A DNA stretch of 64,000 bases, taken from NCBI GenBank assembly GCA_031267685.1, contig JAIRYV010000064.1:124001-188000 (forward strand), read 5' to 3'. A program made the position numbers and the translations under genes. Shown here piece after piece: positions 29,173 to 37,628 of this stretch. Within the stretch, counting starts at the first letter, position 1. Each line of letters starts with the position of its first letter. The notes under the pieces are model-generated. The model saw only the letters and a list, made by a program, of their open reading frames with translations, searched no databases and was not told where the DNA came from. This DNA comes from Treponema sp. GTDB taxonomy: Bacteria; Spirochaetota; Spirochaetia; Treponematales; Breznakiellaceae.

Positions 29173-30167
29173 AAAGAACCTCCTGTGGGGGCAGACGCCG
29201 CATCGGTGACAGACACCGTGCCACTGGAACTCTGTTCTGAGGTCAGCTTTACAAAGATGTCTTCCAGACTGAGCTTCTTCCGGTTCATACCCACAATCTT
29301 GAGTCCTTCGGCAACCGCCCAGTCAAAGATACGCTCGCCATCAAGCGTTTCCCCACCACGCACTGAGAAACGCGCCAATACCGCGCCATCTGTCTCCTCA
29401 AGCGCGTCAACGCTGAGGCTGCCGTCAAGACGCGGAAGCCGTTCTTCAATGCCCGCTACAGACGCGCCCTTGAGCAGCACTTGCCAGGTATCAGTTCCCT
29501 TGAGCGACGCGGCAATTTCGTCCGGCTTTCCCTGTGCAGCAATACGGCCATCATTGATGATGAGTACCTGCGAACAGATCACCTCAACCTCCTGTAAAAT
29601 ATGCGTTGAGAGAATCACTGTCTTTCGTTTACCCAGCTCGTTTATGAGCGAGCGAATCTCGATAATCTGGTTCGGGTCAAGGCCAGTGGTCGGCTCATCA
29701 AGGATGAGAATCGGCGGGTCATGAAGAATGGCCTGCGCCAGTCCCACCCGCTGTTTATACCCCTTAGAAAGCGTCTCGATACGCCGCCCTACCATATCTC
29801 CAAGCCCGCAAGATTCAACGCTTTGCCGTATCACCCTTTTTCGCTCAGACTTGGAAACCTGCCGCACGTCAGCCATGAACGAAAGATACTCGTTCACCGT
29901 TAAATCCCCATATAGAGGTACACTTTCCGGCAGATAGCCAATGCGTTTCTTCACCTCAACCGGCTCTTCCTGCACGGAAATCCCGTCCACAAACGCAGTT
30001 CCGGCACTGGGAAAGTGAAAACCCGTGAGTATTTTCATAATAGTAGTCTTCCCCGCTCCGTTTGGCCCAAGGAAGCCCAGTACCTGATCCTGCCCCACGG
30101 AGAAAGACACATCCTTCACCGCCTCGACCGATCCGTACCATTTACTCAGTCCTTGCACTTCAATCAT
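29169..30167 (-). CDS. ABC transporter ATPase, GldA/CcmA-like
   Basis: Cytoplasmic ATPase of 332 residues. Walker A GPNGAGKTT, Q-loop region YLPESVPLYGDLTV, signature LSKGYKQRVGLAQA, Walker B ILILDEPTTGLD, switch STHIL. The C-terminal extension of about 90 residues is usual for the export-type GldA/NatA group. First gene of the four-gene operon; AAGGAG lies ten bases before the ATG. A possible promoter lies in 30180-30220 (TTAACT and TTATAT on the minus strand, spacing 17). Confidence 0.9.
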   Translation of the reverse strand: MIEVQGLSKWYGSVEAVKDVSFSVGQDQVLGFLGPNGAGKTTIMKILTGFHFPSAGTAFVDGISVQEEPVEVKKRIGYLPESVPLYGDLTVNEYLSFMADVRQVSKSERKRVIRQSVESCGLGDMVGRRIETLSKGYKQRVGLAQAILHDPPILILDEPTTGLDPNQIIEIRSLINELGKRKTVILSTHILQEVEVICSQVLIINDGRIAAQGKPDEIAASLKGTDTWQVLLKGASVAGIEERLPRLDGSLSVDALEETDGAVLARFSVRGGETLDGERIFDWAVAEGLKIVGMNRKKLSLEDIFVKLTSEQSSSGTVSVTDAASAPTGGSL

Positions 30168-30610
30168 TTTTCACAAGCTCCTTACAATGTGTATATATAT
30201 AACCATAAACCACAGCGAAAGTTAACAAGAAAGCTTGGTACAAGCTGCTCTTTTTCCAATTCCAGTTCACCACTTTTGATCACATTTGAATCGTTCCCTC
30301 GTTCTCGATTTGTACGACGAAATATACTGTTTTCCCCTATTGTACTTGACTCCCTTTATACGCGACATCTGCACTATAGCTATCCCTGCAAAAACTATCA
30401 AGCGGTTTTAATAATAGAAAGAAAAGCGCTCAGGAATCTAAGCCGCGATGATTCCCACAGCAAACGTCCGCGTTTTCGGAAGACCTTGCACGTTGTGTGT
30501 TGTTTATTTTTTCGCGTTACCACTATAGTACATACCGTCCTTTCCCAGCGCGGCGATCATCTCATAGAAGTCCGCCTATCTTCCGCCTCTTAGCTTTTAC
30601 TTTTTACTCG
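30168..30610. other. Intergenic stretch, nothing recognisable
   Basis: Apart from a weak promoter-like region for the ABC operon near 30180-30220, no gene, repeat or clear hairpin is visible in these 443 bases. A plus-strand open frame over part of it has no ribosome binding site and is antisense to the ATPase gene. Confidence 0.5.
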
Positions 30611-31279
30611 TTATCCGATCACAGCTTCCTCAATCAGGGACCATGAACCCTGCTCACCCGCGCCATTCTCGTAGCACACCGCATAATAAGCCGTCTTGCC
30701 CTTCTCTCCCTCCGTATAGCTTACTATCAGGGACGTTCTTCGGTTGAATTTCGCTTTCGGCAAATATTCGCCAGAAAGAGGACTCTCGCCGCCAACCTGC
30801 CAGCCGTAGCACACCCCGTAAACACCATCTGGTTTGGATGCCTTGCCATTCTTAGGGTTCAGCGCCAGTATCCTATGCTCAAAATGGCTCCGGGTGTTCT
30901 CAACCACGATGTCGGGTCGGATCACAGGGGCATGATGATGGGTCACCGTAGTGTCTCTGGAGAAAATACTCAACTGTGCTTTGGCTGCTTCGTCCATTTT
31001 CTTGTTAAAACGGACAGATGAATTGGCAAAATAGCGTATCTCGTTGATACATTTTTCCTTTGCCTTATTCTTAGTGAGCCGATTCATCGAAGAATCATTC
31101 ATTCTGTAGGCTTCATACGCTGCCAAAAAGCCATCAATCATGGCTAAAACCACCGCAAGCACCGCTGGATCCCAACCATAGGCCGCAACCTTCACCGGAT
31201 CCTCTAGTACCACTTTCCATTTCAGACATAATTCAATTACATGTAGTTCCCTGCCGGGAATCCAATCCTTATGCGCCAT
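30611..31279 (-). CDS. Hypothetical protein of a family seen in spirochaetes and Bacteroidetes
   Basis: A 222-residue soluble protein. The N-terminal part is helical (VLAVVLAMIDGFLAAYEAYR, then NEIRYFANSSVRFNKKM) and the C-terminal part is strand-rich, ending in SWSLIEEAVIG, like a fibronectin-type domain. From memory, proteins with this layout recur in Treponema and in gut Bacteroidetes without known function; I cannot name a Pfam entry. AAGGAG precedes the ATG at a good distance. TTGACA lies about 75 bases upstream on the minus strand, but with a poor -10 box. Codon use matches the local average. Confidence 0.7.
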   Translation of the reverse strand: MAHKDWIPGRELHVIELCLKWKVVLEDPVKVAAYGWDPAVLAVVLAMIDGFLAAYEAYRMNDSSMNRLTKNKAKEKCINEIRYFANSSVRFNKKMDEAAKAQLSIFSRDTTVTHHHAPVIRPDIVVENTRSHFEHRILALNPKNGKASKPDGVYGVCYGWQVGGESPLSGEYLPKAKFNRRTSLIVSYTEGEKGKTAYYAVCYENGAGEQGSWSLIEEAVIG

Positions 31280-31387
31280 TCCAGGTCTCCTTAGCTATTA
31301 TTTTTGGTATCCTAAAACCTTACCATGCTATTCATACGCTTGTCAACACCTTTCTATAAACTTTTTGGTAGTTTCATAACGTTTTTC

Positions 31388-31624
31388 AGTTATCCCTAAA
31401 GTATATAGGGCATCCCCTGAAGTCTCAGGGGCGCCCCTGAAACCATTAGAGTTGCCCCTGAACACTTTCCAGTTGCCCCTGAAGCCTCAGGGGATGCCCT
31501 ATATACTTTAGGGATAACTCTGAACACTTTTGGGCATCCCCCGAAGTCTCAGGGGCAACTCTGAACACTTTCCGGTTACCCCTGAAGCCTCAAGGGTAAC
31601 TGGAAAGAATGCAGGGGCAACCTA
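31388..31624. repeat. 20-21 bp tandem array with a 33-bp perfect inverted repeat
   Basis: About twelve units with cores such as AGTTGCCCCTGAA. Units of 20 and 21 bases alternate. Cores occur in both orientations: AGAGTTGCCCCTG in one unit, its exact complement CAGGGGCAACTCT in another. Bases 31388-31420 and 31487-31519 are perfect inverted repeats of 33 bases, able to form a large cruciform or RNA hairpin. The unit family is shared with 173-300. Confidence 0.9.
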
Positions 31625-31668
31625 ATTCCAAGTAAGCACAATTGGATACTTTTATAGTTTCTCCCTCG

Positions 31669-32155
31669 TCAGAAGACTTTGCTCTGTCTGACGGCTTTTT
31701 TGCCCGACTTGAGTTTAAAAAATACTTCTTCCTTGTTATCCGGTGTCTGAAAAGCTGTTATAGCTCTTTTTCCATGAGCTTTTTTGTGATTTGTGCGACT
31801 GCTCTTTTGGTTATGCCGTTCTCTTGACAAGAGCCAATTCCATCTGCTAACCTCATAAAGAGAGGTACAGATATCAGGATAAACACATAGACTCATCCGG
31901 CATGTTTGCGTCTCATACTTCTTCATTCATCGTGTGCTGATCATCTAGGCGGAACTTTGGTCAATACCCGGAGAACCCTAGGGATTCGCGGCGATTGATG
32001 AGGCGAACTACTTCTAGCAGCTTATCTACATTACTCTGCCCATGATGCGGAAACTCCTCTTTGCTGTCGATCTTGATGTGATCTATCGATTCCCTCTGCG
32101 GTAACTCTGGCGCTGCTTCTATTCCGGTTATGTTTTTATTGTAAACCTCATTCAT
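31669..32155 (-). pseudogene. Decayed MarR-type regulator
   Basis: A minus-strand frame from 32155 (MNEVYNKNITG, then HHGQSNVDKLLEVVRLINRR) stops at 31961. After a gap and a frameshift, the sequence continues with a winged-helix segment: ENGITKRAVAQITKKLMEKEL in one frame and FQTPDNKEEVFFKL in another. That is the MarR recognition helix followed by its beta wing. At least two frame breaks and internal stops make it non-functional. Whether the N-terminal part belongs to the same former gene is an inference from position and orientation. Confidence 0.6.
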
Positions 32156-32229
32156 AGTACTTTATAGTCTACTATATCTTATGTTAGACCAGGTCGTTAC
32201 TCCGTTCGATAGGCAGTGTCAGACATTAC

Positions 32230-32257
32230 TTGAAAGATAGGTAAAATTCCCTATAGC
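32230..32257 (+). promoter_or_regulatory. Probable promoter of the second sugar transporter
   Basis: TTGAAA (32230-32235), 16 bases, TATAGC (32252-32257), about 60 bases before the start codon at 32315. Confidence 0.5.
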
Positions 32258-32314
32258 CACGTGAATTCTTATGGCTTATGCTTTTTCTAACTTAACTTAT
32301 TAGGAGGAACTACT

Positions 32315-33976
32315 ATGCGTTATAGTATAGTTCGATTTGGTTTAGCCCTGTGTATGGGGCTATGTGTGCTTGGTTCTGTCTTCGGTGCGGGGCAGCAGAA
32401 TCAGGGGGCGACAAGTAGCGACCCCAATTACCCGATTACCATCTCGGTATTCACCCAGCAGCCTCAGCAACAACCGCCGGCTGACAACAAGATTTACCGA
32501 TGGATTAAGGAAAAGTTCAATGTGAGCTTTTCGTGGGACATCCTCGTGGGCGACATTGCCCAAAAACGTGGCGTCATGATCGCGGGCGGCGATTACCCTG
32601 ACCTCATTGAGGTCAACGAAACCCAGTTCATTGATGCGGGCGCACTCATCCCGCTCGAAAACCTTATCGAGCAGTATGGTCCTAACATCAAGCGGCACTA
32701 TGCCGGTGTCTGGGAGCAGATGAAATGGTCTGATGGACACATCTACTACCTCATCAACTGGGGCGTCTACGATGGCCTGAATCAAAGCCCCTACTATGGC
32801 GACTCAGCGCTCTGGGTTCAAAAGGAAGTGTTAAAAGAAGCAGGCTATCCCAAAATCGTTACCATGGATCAATACTTCGACCTGCTCATCAACTACGCGA
32901 AGCAGCATCCGACGATTAATGGCGCGCAGACAATACCCTTCACGATCCTCACCTATGACTGGCGGGCGTTTTGCCTCTGGAACCCGCCAAACTTCCTTGC
33001 AGGCTATCCCAACGAGGGCAATGGTACGGTAGACCCGGTAACCTATAAGTACACAAACTTCTTTACGCAGGATATCTCCAAGCGCTGGTTCAAAAAGCTT
33101 AACGAACTGAACGCTCAGGGGTATATTGACCGTTCCTCCTTTGTAGACAACTACGATCAGTACATTGCCAAGATTTCTTCTGGTCGTGTGCTTGGTCTCC
33201 ATGACCAGCGCTGGCAGTTCCAAACTGGCGATGATTCGCTTCGTGATCAAGGTATGTATAACCGCACTATGGCTCCGCTCCCTATCGTGTATGACCAGAA
33301 CATTCGTCCCCGTTATCGCAACATTCCGATTCCCAACATTGGTCGTGGCCTTGGCATTAGCGTAAAAGCCAAAGACCCTGTACGCATCATCCGCTTCATC
33401 AATGCACTGTTAGAAGAAGAAAACCAGCGAGTCATGGAGTGGGGCATTGAAGGTCAGGACTGGCAGCGCGATTCCAAAGGCGTGCCATATCGCACTCCTG
33501 AACAGAGGGTAAACTGGGATGATCTGGTGTGGCAGCTGCACAACCGCGCCATGTTACTGCGTGAAGTCATGCCCATATGGGAAGGTTCCTGGACTGACGG
33601 CTATCCCACCTCACTCGGAGACTTTTATCCAGAACGGGAAGCCATTACCCGCAATGAAGATCGTGAACTCTGGGCTGCCTATGGCGTAACAAGCTATGCG
33701 GAACTCATGGACAAAGACCCGCTGCCCAATTCCCTCTGGTTCCCGACATGGAGTATGCCAAATCCGCCTGATGGTTCCGATGCTCAGATCGCCTACCAAC
33801 GCGCCGAGCAGACTATGCGGAAGTATCTGCCGCAGGTGATTCTGGCCGCGCCGGCTGATTTCGAGCGGCTCTGGGCAGAGTATGTGGCACAAATGCAAAG
33901 TGACGGCATTGCCAAATATGAAGCCTATATGCAGGAACAGCTCAACCTGCGTATCAAGCAGTGGGGCGGCAAGTAA
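32315..33976 (+). CDS. Sugar-binding protein of the LplA/YtcQ type
   Basis: Extracytoplasmic solute-binding protein of 553 residues for the permeases encoded downstream. An ordinary signal peptide ends near GSVFGA, without a lipobox Cys, unlike the first LplA-type protein of this window. The body has the family pattern (GGDYPDLIEVNET, then ALIPLENLIEQYGPNIKR). GGAGGAA precedes the ATG. A terminator hairpin lies between it and the permeases, which should allow far more binding protein than permease. The ligand is unknown. Confidence 0.87.
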   Translation: MRYSIVRFGLALCMGLCVLGSVFGAGQQNQGATSSDPNYPITISVFTQQPQQQPPADNKIYRWIKEKFNVSFSWDILVGDIAQKRGVMIAGGDYPDLIEVNETQFIDAGALIPLENLIEQYGPNIKRHYAGVWEQMKWSDGHIYYLINWGVYDGLNQSPYYGDSALWVQKEVLKEAGYPKIVTMDQYFDLLINYAKQHPTINGAQTIPFTILTYDWRAFCLWNPPNFLAGYPNEGNGTVDPVTYKYTNFFTQDISKRWFKKLNELNAQGYIDRSSFVDNYDQYIAKISSGRVLGLHDQRWQFQTGDDSLRDQGMYNRTMAPLPIVYDQNIRPRYRNIPIPNIGRGLGISVKAKDPVRIIRFINALLEEENQRVMEWGIEGQDWQRDSKGVPYRTPEQRVNWDDLVWQLHNRAMLLREVMPIWEGSWTDGYPTSLGDFYPEREAITRNEDRELWAAYGVTSYAELMDKDPLPNSLWFPTWSMPNPPDGSDAQIAYQRAEQTMRKYLPQVILAAPADFERLWAEYVAQMQSDGIAKYEAYMQEQLNLRIKQWGGK

Positions 33977-34066
33977 TTTCTAACGCCACTTTCGATAAAG
34001 AAACCCCACGATGAAGGTCTGAGTCGCGCTCCACGCAAGTTGCGTGGTGAAACCATACCAAAATGA

Positions 34067-34094
34067 GGAACCGCTATAGAGCGGTTCCTTTTCT
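34067..34094 (+). terminator. Terminator or attenuator between binding protein and permeases
   Basis: GGAACCGCT (34067-34075), loop ATAG, AGCGGTTCC (34080-34088), then TTTTCT. Just upstream lies another perfect palindrome, CCACGCAAGTTGCGTGG (34031-34047). Partial termination here would set the ratio of binding protein to permease. Confidence 0.8.
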
Positions 34095-34110
34095 ATAAGG
34101 AGCTTCGATT

Positions 34111-35055
34111 ATGACGCATGCAAACGCGGTTAATATCAACCGCCCAAAGACCCTTTTTGAAAAGATTGTGTTACAGAAACAGCTTATTTTCATGTCCGTC
34201 CCTCTGGTCATCTATGTAATAGTTTTTTCTTATGTGCCGCTCTGGGGCTGGACAATGGCATTCCAGAACTTCCGACCAGCGCGTTCATTCGCTCAGCAAG
34301 AATGGGTTGGTCTGCGCTGGTTCACGTTTCTGTTCTCCGACGAGGTGTTTTTAAGGACGATTCGCAATACAATCGCCATGAGCTTTATCAACATGGCCCT
34401 GGGCTACATCACCGCTATTGGCTTTGCCTTGTTGCTCAACGAACTGAAGCAAGTGCTGTGCAAGCGGATCGTGCAAACTATTTCCTATCTGCCCCACTTT
34501 TTGTCGTGGGTCATTGTAACGGGCCTGGTGGCAAGTATGCTTGCCGTGGAAAACGGGGCTATCAATGACATACTCATGTTCTTTGGCCTCATCAAAGAGC
34601 CAATTCTCTGGCTCTCAATACCAAAATACTTCTGGAGCATCATCGGCGCGACCTATGTATGGAAAGAAGTCGGGTGGAACACCATCATCTACCTTGCCGC
34701 AATAGTAGGCATAGACCCAGCACTCTACGAGGCAGCAGAGATCGACGGCTGTAATCGGTACCAGAAGATGTGGAGCATAACCCTGCCCGGAATAAAGCCA
34801 ACCATCATCATTATGATGATTATGAGCATCGGCCATATCCTGGACGCAGGCTTTGAGATGCAGTACCTCTTACGCAACGGCCTGATTCAGGATGTTGCTG
34901 ACACCATTGATATCTACGTGCTTATGTACGGACTTCAGCGTTCCAACTACTCGCTGGCAACCGCCGCCGGGATGTTCAAGAACATTGTCAACATCAGCCT
35001 CATCTTTATCGCTAACGAAATCGCCAAACGCGCAGGCGAGGAGCGCCTTATATGA
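34111..35055 (+). CDS. Sugar ABC transporter permease, LplB type (second system)
   Basis: Inner-membrane permease of 314 residues with the LplB layout and EAA loop (YEAAEIDGCNRYQKMWSITLP). AAGGAG lies eight bases before the ATG. It forms the channel with the next gene. Like the first system it has no ATPase of its own nearby. Confidence 0.9.
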   Translation: MTHANAVNINRPKTLFEKIVLQKQLIFMSVPLVIYVIVFSYVPLWGWTMAFQNFRPARSFAQQEWVGLRWFTFLFSDEVFLRTIRNTIAMSFINMALGYITAIGFALLLNELKQVLCKRIVQTISYLPHFLSWVIVTGLVASMLAVENGAINDILMFFGLIKEPILWLSIPKYFWSIIGATYVWKEVGWNTIIYLAAIVGIDPALYEAAEIDGCNRYQKMWSITLPGIKPTIIIMMIMSIGHILDAGFEMQYLLRNGLIQDVADTIDIYVLMYGLQRSNYSLATAAGMFKNIVNISLIFIANEIAKRAGEERLI

Positions 35056-35957
35056 AAGCCTATACCCTTTCCAAACTTGAAAACCGTATTTTCAATACGG
35101 TTAATCTGATCCTTATGATCGTTATCGCAGCGTGTATGCTCTACCCTTTCTGGAACACCGTAGCAATCAGCTTTAACGAAGCAACTGATACCATACGCGG
35201 TGGAATTACACTACTCCCCCGCCGCTTTTCCTTGCAAAACTACAAAGCTGTCTTCGCATCTGGCACTATCTACAATGCCTTCTTTATATCAGTCGCCAGA
35301 ACTATCATCAACACAGTTACCAGCGTGTTTTTCACCAGTATGATCGCCTTCGCACTCTCGCGCAGAGAATACATCTTCCGTAAACCACTCACCTTCATCA
35401 TCGTACTGTCCATGTACATCAACGCCGGTCTGATCCCCACCTACTTCCTCATGCGAAACTTCGGCCTCATCAACTCATTCCTCGTCTACATAGTTCCGGG
35501 TGTGGTAAGCGCCTTTAACTTCGTCGTGATTCGTACCTACATGCGTTCCCTACCTGAAAGCATCATTGAGTCAGCGCGCATCGATGGCTGTGGAGACTTC
35601 TGGATTTTTATACGTATCATACTGCCACTCTGCCTCCCAGTGCTAGCAACCGTATCATTGTTCGTGGCAGTGGGCGCGTGGAACTCATGGTTTGACACCC
35701 TTATCTACAACTCAGGACGCGCCTACCTGCACACGCTTCAGTACAAGTTGATGGAGTTCCTCCAGTCCAGCCAGACTCAAGCAAGGAGCGCGGCCGATGT
35801 TGGCGCAATGGCTATGTCCCAATCATCAAGCATGGTAACCCCGGTAAGTATCCGTGCTGCCATTACCGTGGTTGCAGCGCTGCCAATTCTGATCGTCTAC
35901 CCTTTCATGCAGCGCTACTTTGTCGTGGGCTTAAATGTTGGCGGTGTGAAAGAATAG
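35052..35957 (+). CDS. Sugar ABC transporter permease, LplC/YtcP type (second system)
   Basis: Second permease of the transporter, 301 residues, overlapping the first by ATGA (35052-35055), so the two are made together. Coupling loop IESARIDGCGDFWIFIRIILP. It resembles the LplC of the first system in length and ending (FMQRYFVVGLNVGGVKE). Confidence 0.9.
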   Translation: MKAYTLSKLENRIFNTVNLILMIVIAACMLYPFWNTVAISFNEATDTIRGGITLLPRRFSLQNYKAVFASGTIYNAFFISVARTIINTVTSVFFTSMIAFALSRREYIFRKPLTFIIVLSMYINAGLIPTYFLMRNFGLINSFLVYIVPGVVSAFNFVVIRTYMRSLPESIIESARIDGCGDFWIFIRIILPLCLPVLATVSLFVAVGAWNSWFDTLIYNSGRAYLHTLQYKLMEFLQSSQTQARSAADVGAMAMSQSSSMVTPVSIRAAITVVAALPILIVYPFMQRYFVVGLNVGGVKE

Positions 35958-36016
35958 AAAGAGCAATGGTCAACCGGAAGCTGTCGCGATTGGCTGTGGA
36001 AATGTTACAATATATT

Positions 36017-36068
36017 ATGGAGACACGGAGAAGATAAAAGAGCTTATGCTTCTTCTTAGTGTCTCCAT
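36017..36068. other. Long hairpin after the second sugar transporter
   Basis: ATGGAGACAC (36017-36026) pairs with GTGTCTCCAT (36059-36068); the loop contains a further AAGA/TCTT pairing. No T-run follows. It probably marks the operon's 3' end. Confidence 0.5.
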
Positions 36069-36239
36069 ATAGTTTGATGGGGCGGAAGAATTGGAGTAAC
36101 ATGAGAGTATCAAAACCATTGAGCCATATATGGCAATAGACAACACAAGCGCATCAACCAGAGAAGAAGCCGACGTTTGAGGATGTCTGGGCAATATCTC
36201 AAGAGACAGAGAATTAAAATGATATAAAGAGGTATTGTG

Positions 36240-36458
36240 ATGAAATTAGAGGCTACTTTGAAACATTCATGCCCGACTATGAGTTTAGGCATTATCTTTA
36301 ATAATAAGGAAGAAGTTCAAAAGGCATATAAAATGTTATCGATAGGTGGAAATATTTTATTTCCGCTTGGATCGTTACCATGGAGTGAATGTGCCGCTGA
36401 TGTTGTGGATAAATTTGGAGTATGCTGGTATATCGCGGTATACTATTTTTATGTATAG
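36240..36458 (+). pseudogene. C-terminal piece of a VOC (glyoxalase/PhnB-like) protein
   Basis: 72 codons whose content fits the second half of a PhnB-like vicinal-oxygen-chelate protein: SLGIIFNNKEEVQKAYKML, then ILFPLGSLPWSECAADVVDKFGVCWYIAV. The N-terminal half, which supplies half of the metal-binding fold, is missing, and the upstream sequence shows no trace of it. A possible site (AAAGAGG) precedes the ATG, so a short product may be made, but it cannot be a complete VOC enzyme. Confidence 0.6.
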
Positions 36459-36692
36459 CATAACTATACTGGATAAATAGAGAGTACAGGTAAACAGAAA
36501 ACAGCCCGCCGCGATGAGTGTATGCGGTGTCTAGCCATCTTGGAGATGTTCGAAGACTTTCCTTGGACTATTCAAAGTCATTTTGAAGAATCTCCGAAGA
36601 CCCAAAAAAGTCCCGGCGAACATTGAAAAAGCGTGTCTACCAGGACTTTATGAGTGACCGTGAATACTTCGGAAACATCCAGCGGGAAGAGT

Positions 36693-37046
36693 TTAGTCCC
36701 TTTCACTTTCAGCATCAGCTTCGTCGACCCATTTTTTGCCCCTGGTGAAGTAGAGTTTCAGGTATTCGTAGATAGTTTTTGCACCGGGAATATTCTGTTT
36801 TGCCGCTGCGTGTACGTTATGGTAGACTGTAATGGTCGCGTGATAGACTTCGCTCTCTGCCGCCATGATCGTGTCCGCAACGGTTTCATCAATCTAGTGT
36901 ATAGCCATGTGGAGTCTCCAGAAGTCGCAGGCATCACTAAAATCCTTGTCAAATTCGCCTATATTGATGAAACTGAGATCAAAGACAGGGTTGTCATGGG
37001 CGTAATCGCGGATTTTTTCCACGAACATGAGACTTTTATTGCCCAT
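36693..37046 (-). pseudogene. Hypothetical gene interrupted by an amber codon
   Basis: A minus-strand frame of 117 sense and stop-containing codons (MGNKSLMFVEKIRDY, then SDACDFWRLHMAIH) reads well through a single TAG at codon 51 (36896-36894) and continues IDETVADTIMAAESEVYHAT, then AKQNIPGAKTIYEYL to a stop at 36693. The style is that of small helical proteins recurring in spirochaetes and Bacteroidetes, but I cannot name the family. One point mutation would restore it. The longer plus-strand frame over the same bases (36654-37202) is its antisense shadow. Confidence 0.55.
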
Positions 37047-37177
37047 CTTCAGTATAGTACGATGTTCCGCAGGGTCAGAGCGAGGGTATCGGGCGTAAGC
37101 GCTGTCTTCACAGCCTCAATCTGGCCATACATCGTGCATCAGTATGTATTCTGGTATGCCATCTTTATACCGAAATA

Positions 37178-37399
37178 TATTTTTTCTTTGTATAAAATTT
37201 GAATTTATTACTCATGAATTCAAATTTCTTTGCTGTACACTTAAATATCTTTATCGAAAATTTGAATTTCTTAGTTGTAAACTTGAATTTTTCATTATAA
37301 GACTTGAATTTCTTCAAAGAAAATTTAAATTTCTTTGTCATAAATTCAAATTTTCATCCAGTAAACTTTAATTTCTTTAACGTAAACTTGAATGTAAAG
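37178..37399. repeat. Exact 21-bp tandem array (TTGAATTTC type)
   Basis: Ten clear units starting at 37199 and then every 21 bases to 37388, preceded by one degenerate unit. Core TTGAATTTC or TCAAATTTC; AAATTTGAATTT in one unit and its complement AAATTCAAATTT in another. Very AT-rich. A plus-strand frame through it encodes only heptads such as FKFLCHK. Confidence 0.9.
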
Positions 37400-37628
37400 G
37401 CGGCATATGACAACTGGTTCACGCAGTGCGAACTTATAGAGACACGGCTGCTTCGCTATCTATAGCACAGTGCTGCCCTCTCGCTCCAGAGCGTCGCCGT
37501 GAACCTTCGGGCTGATTATGGTTTCTTTCCAGTGTACAGTCTATAATATACCTGTAATGTCCTGACTTTGACGCGCCTTCGGCAAACATGCAGTCAAAAT
37601 ATCCACTTTAGCTTCAATATAGGAAGTC

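Noticed and set aside
31667-31701. Plus-strand terminator (CGTCAGA, TCTGACG, TTTTTT)
   Set aside because: It looks good but lies inside the minus-strand MarR remnant with no plus-strand gene upstream; likely incidental.
36654-37202. 182-codon plus-strand frame
   Set aside because: It is antisense to a minus-strand gene remnant that reads far more like protein, and it lacks a ribosome binding site.
37144-37371. Plus-strand frame encoding FKFLxxK heptads
   Set aside because: A product of the 21-bp period in AT-rich repeats; no ribosome binding site.
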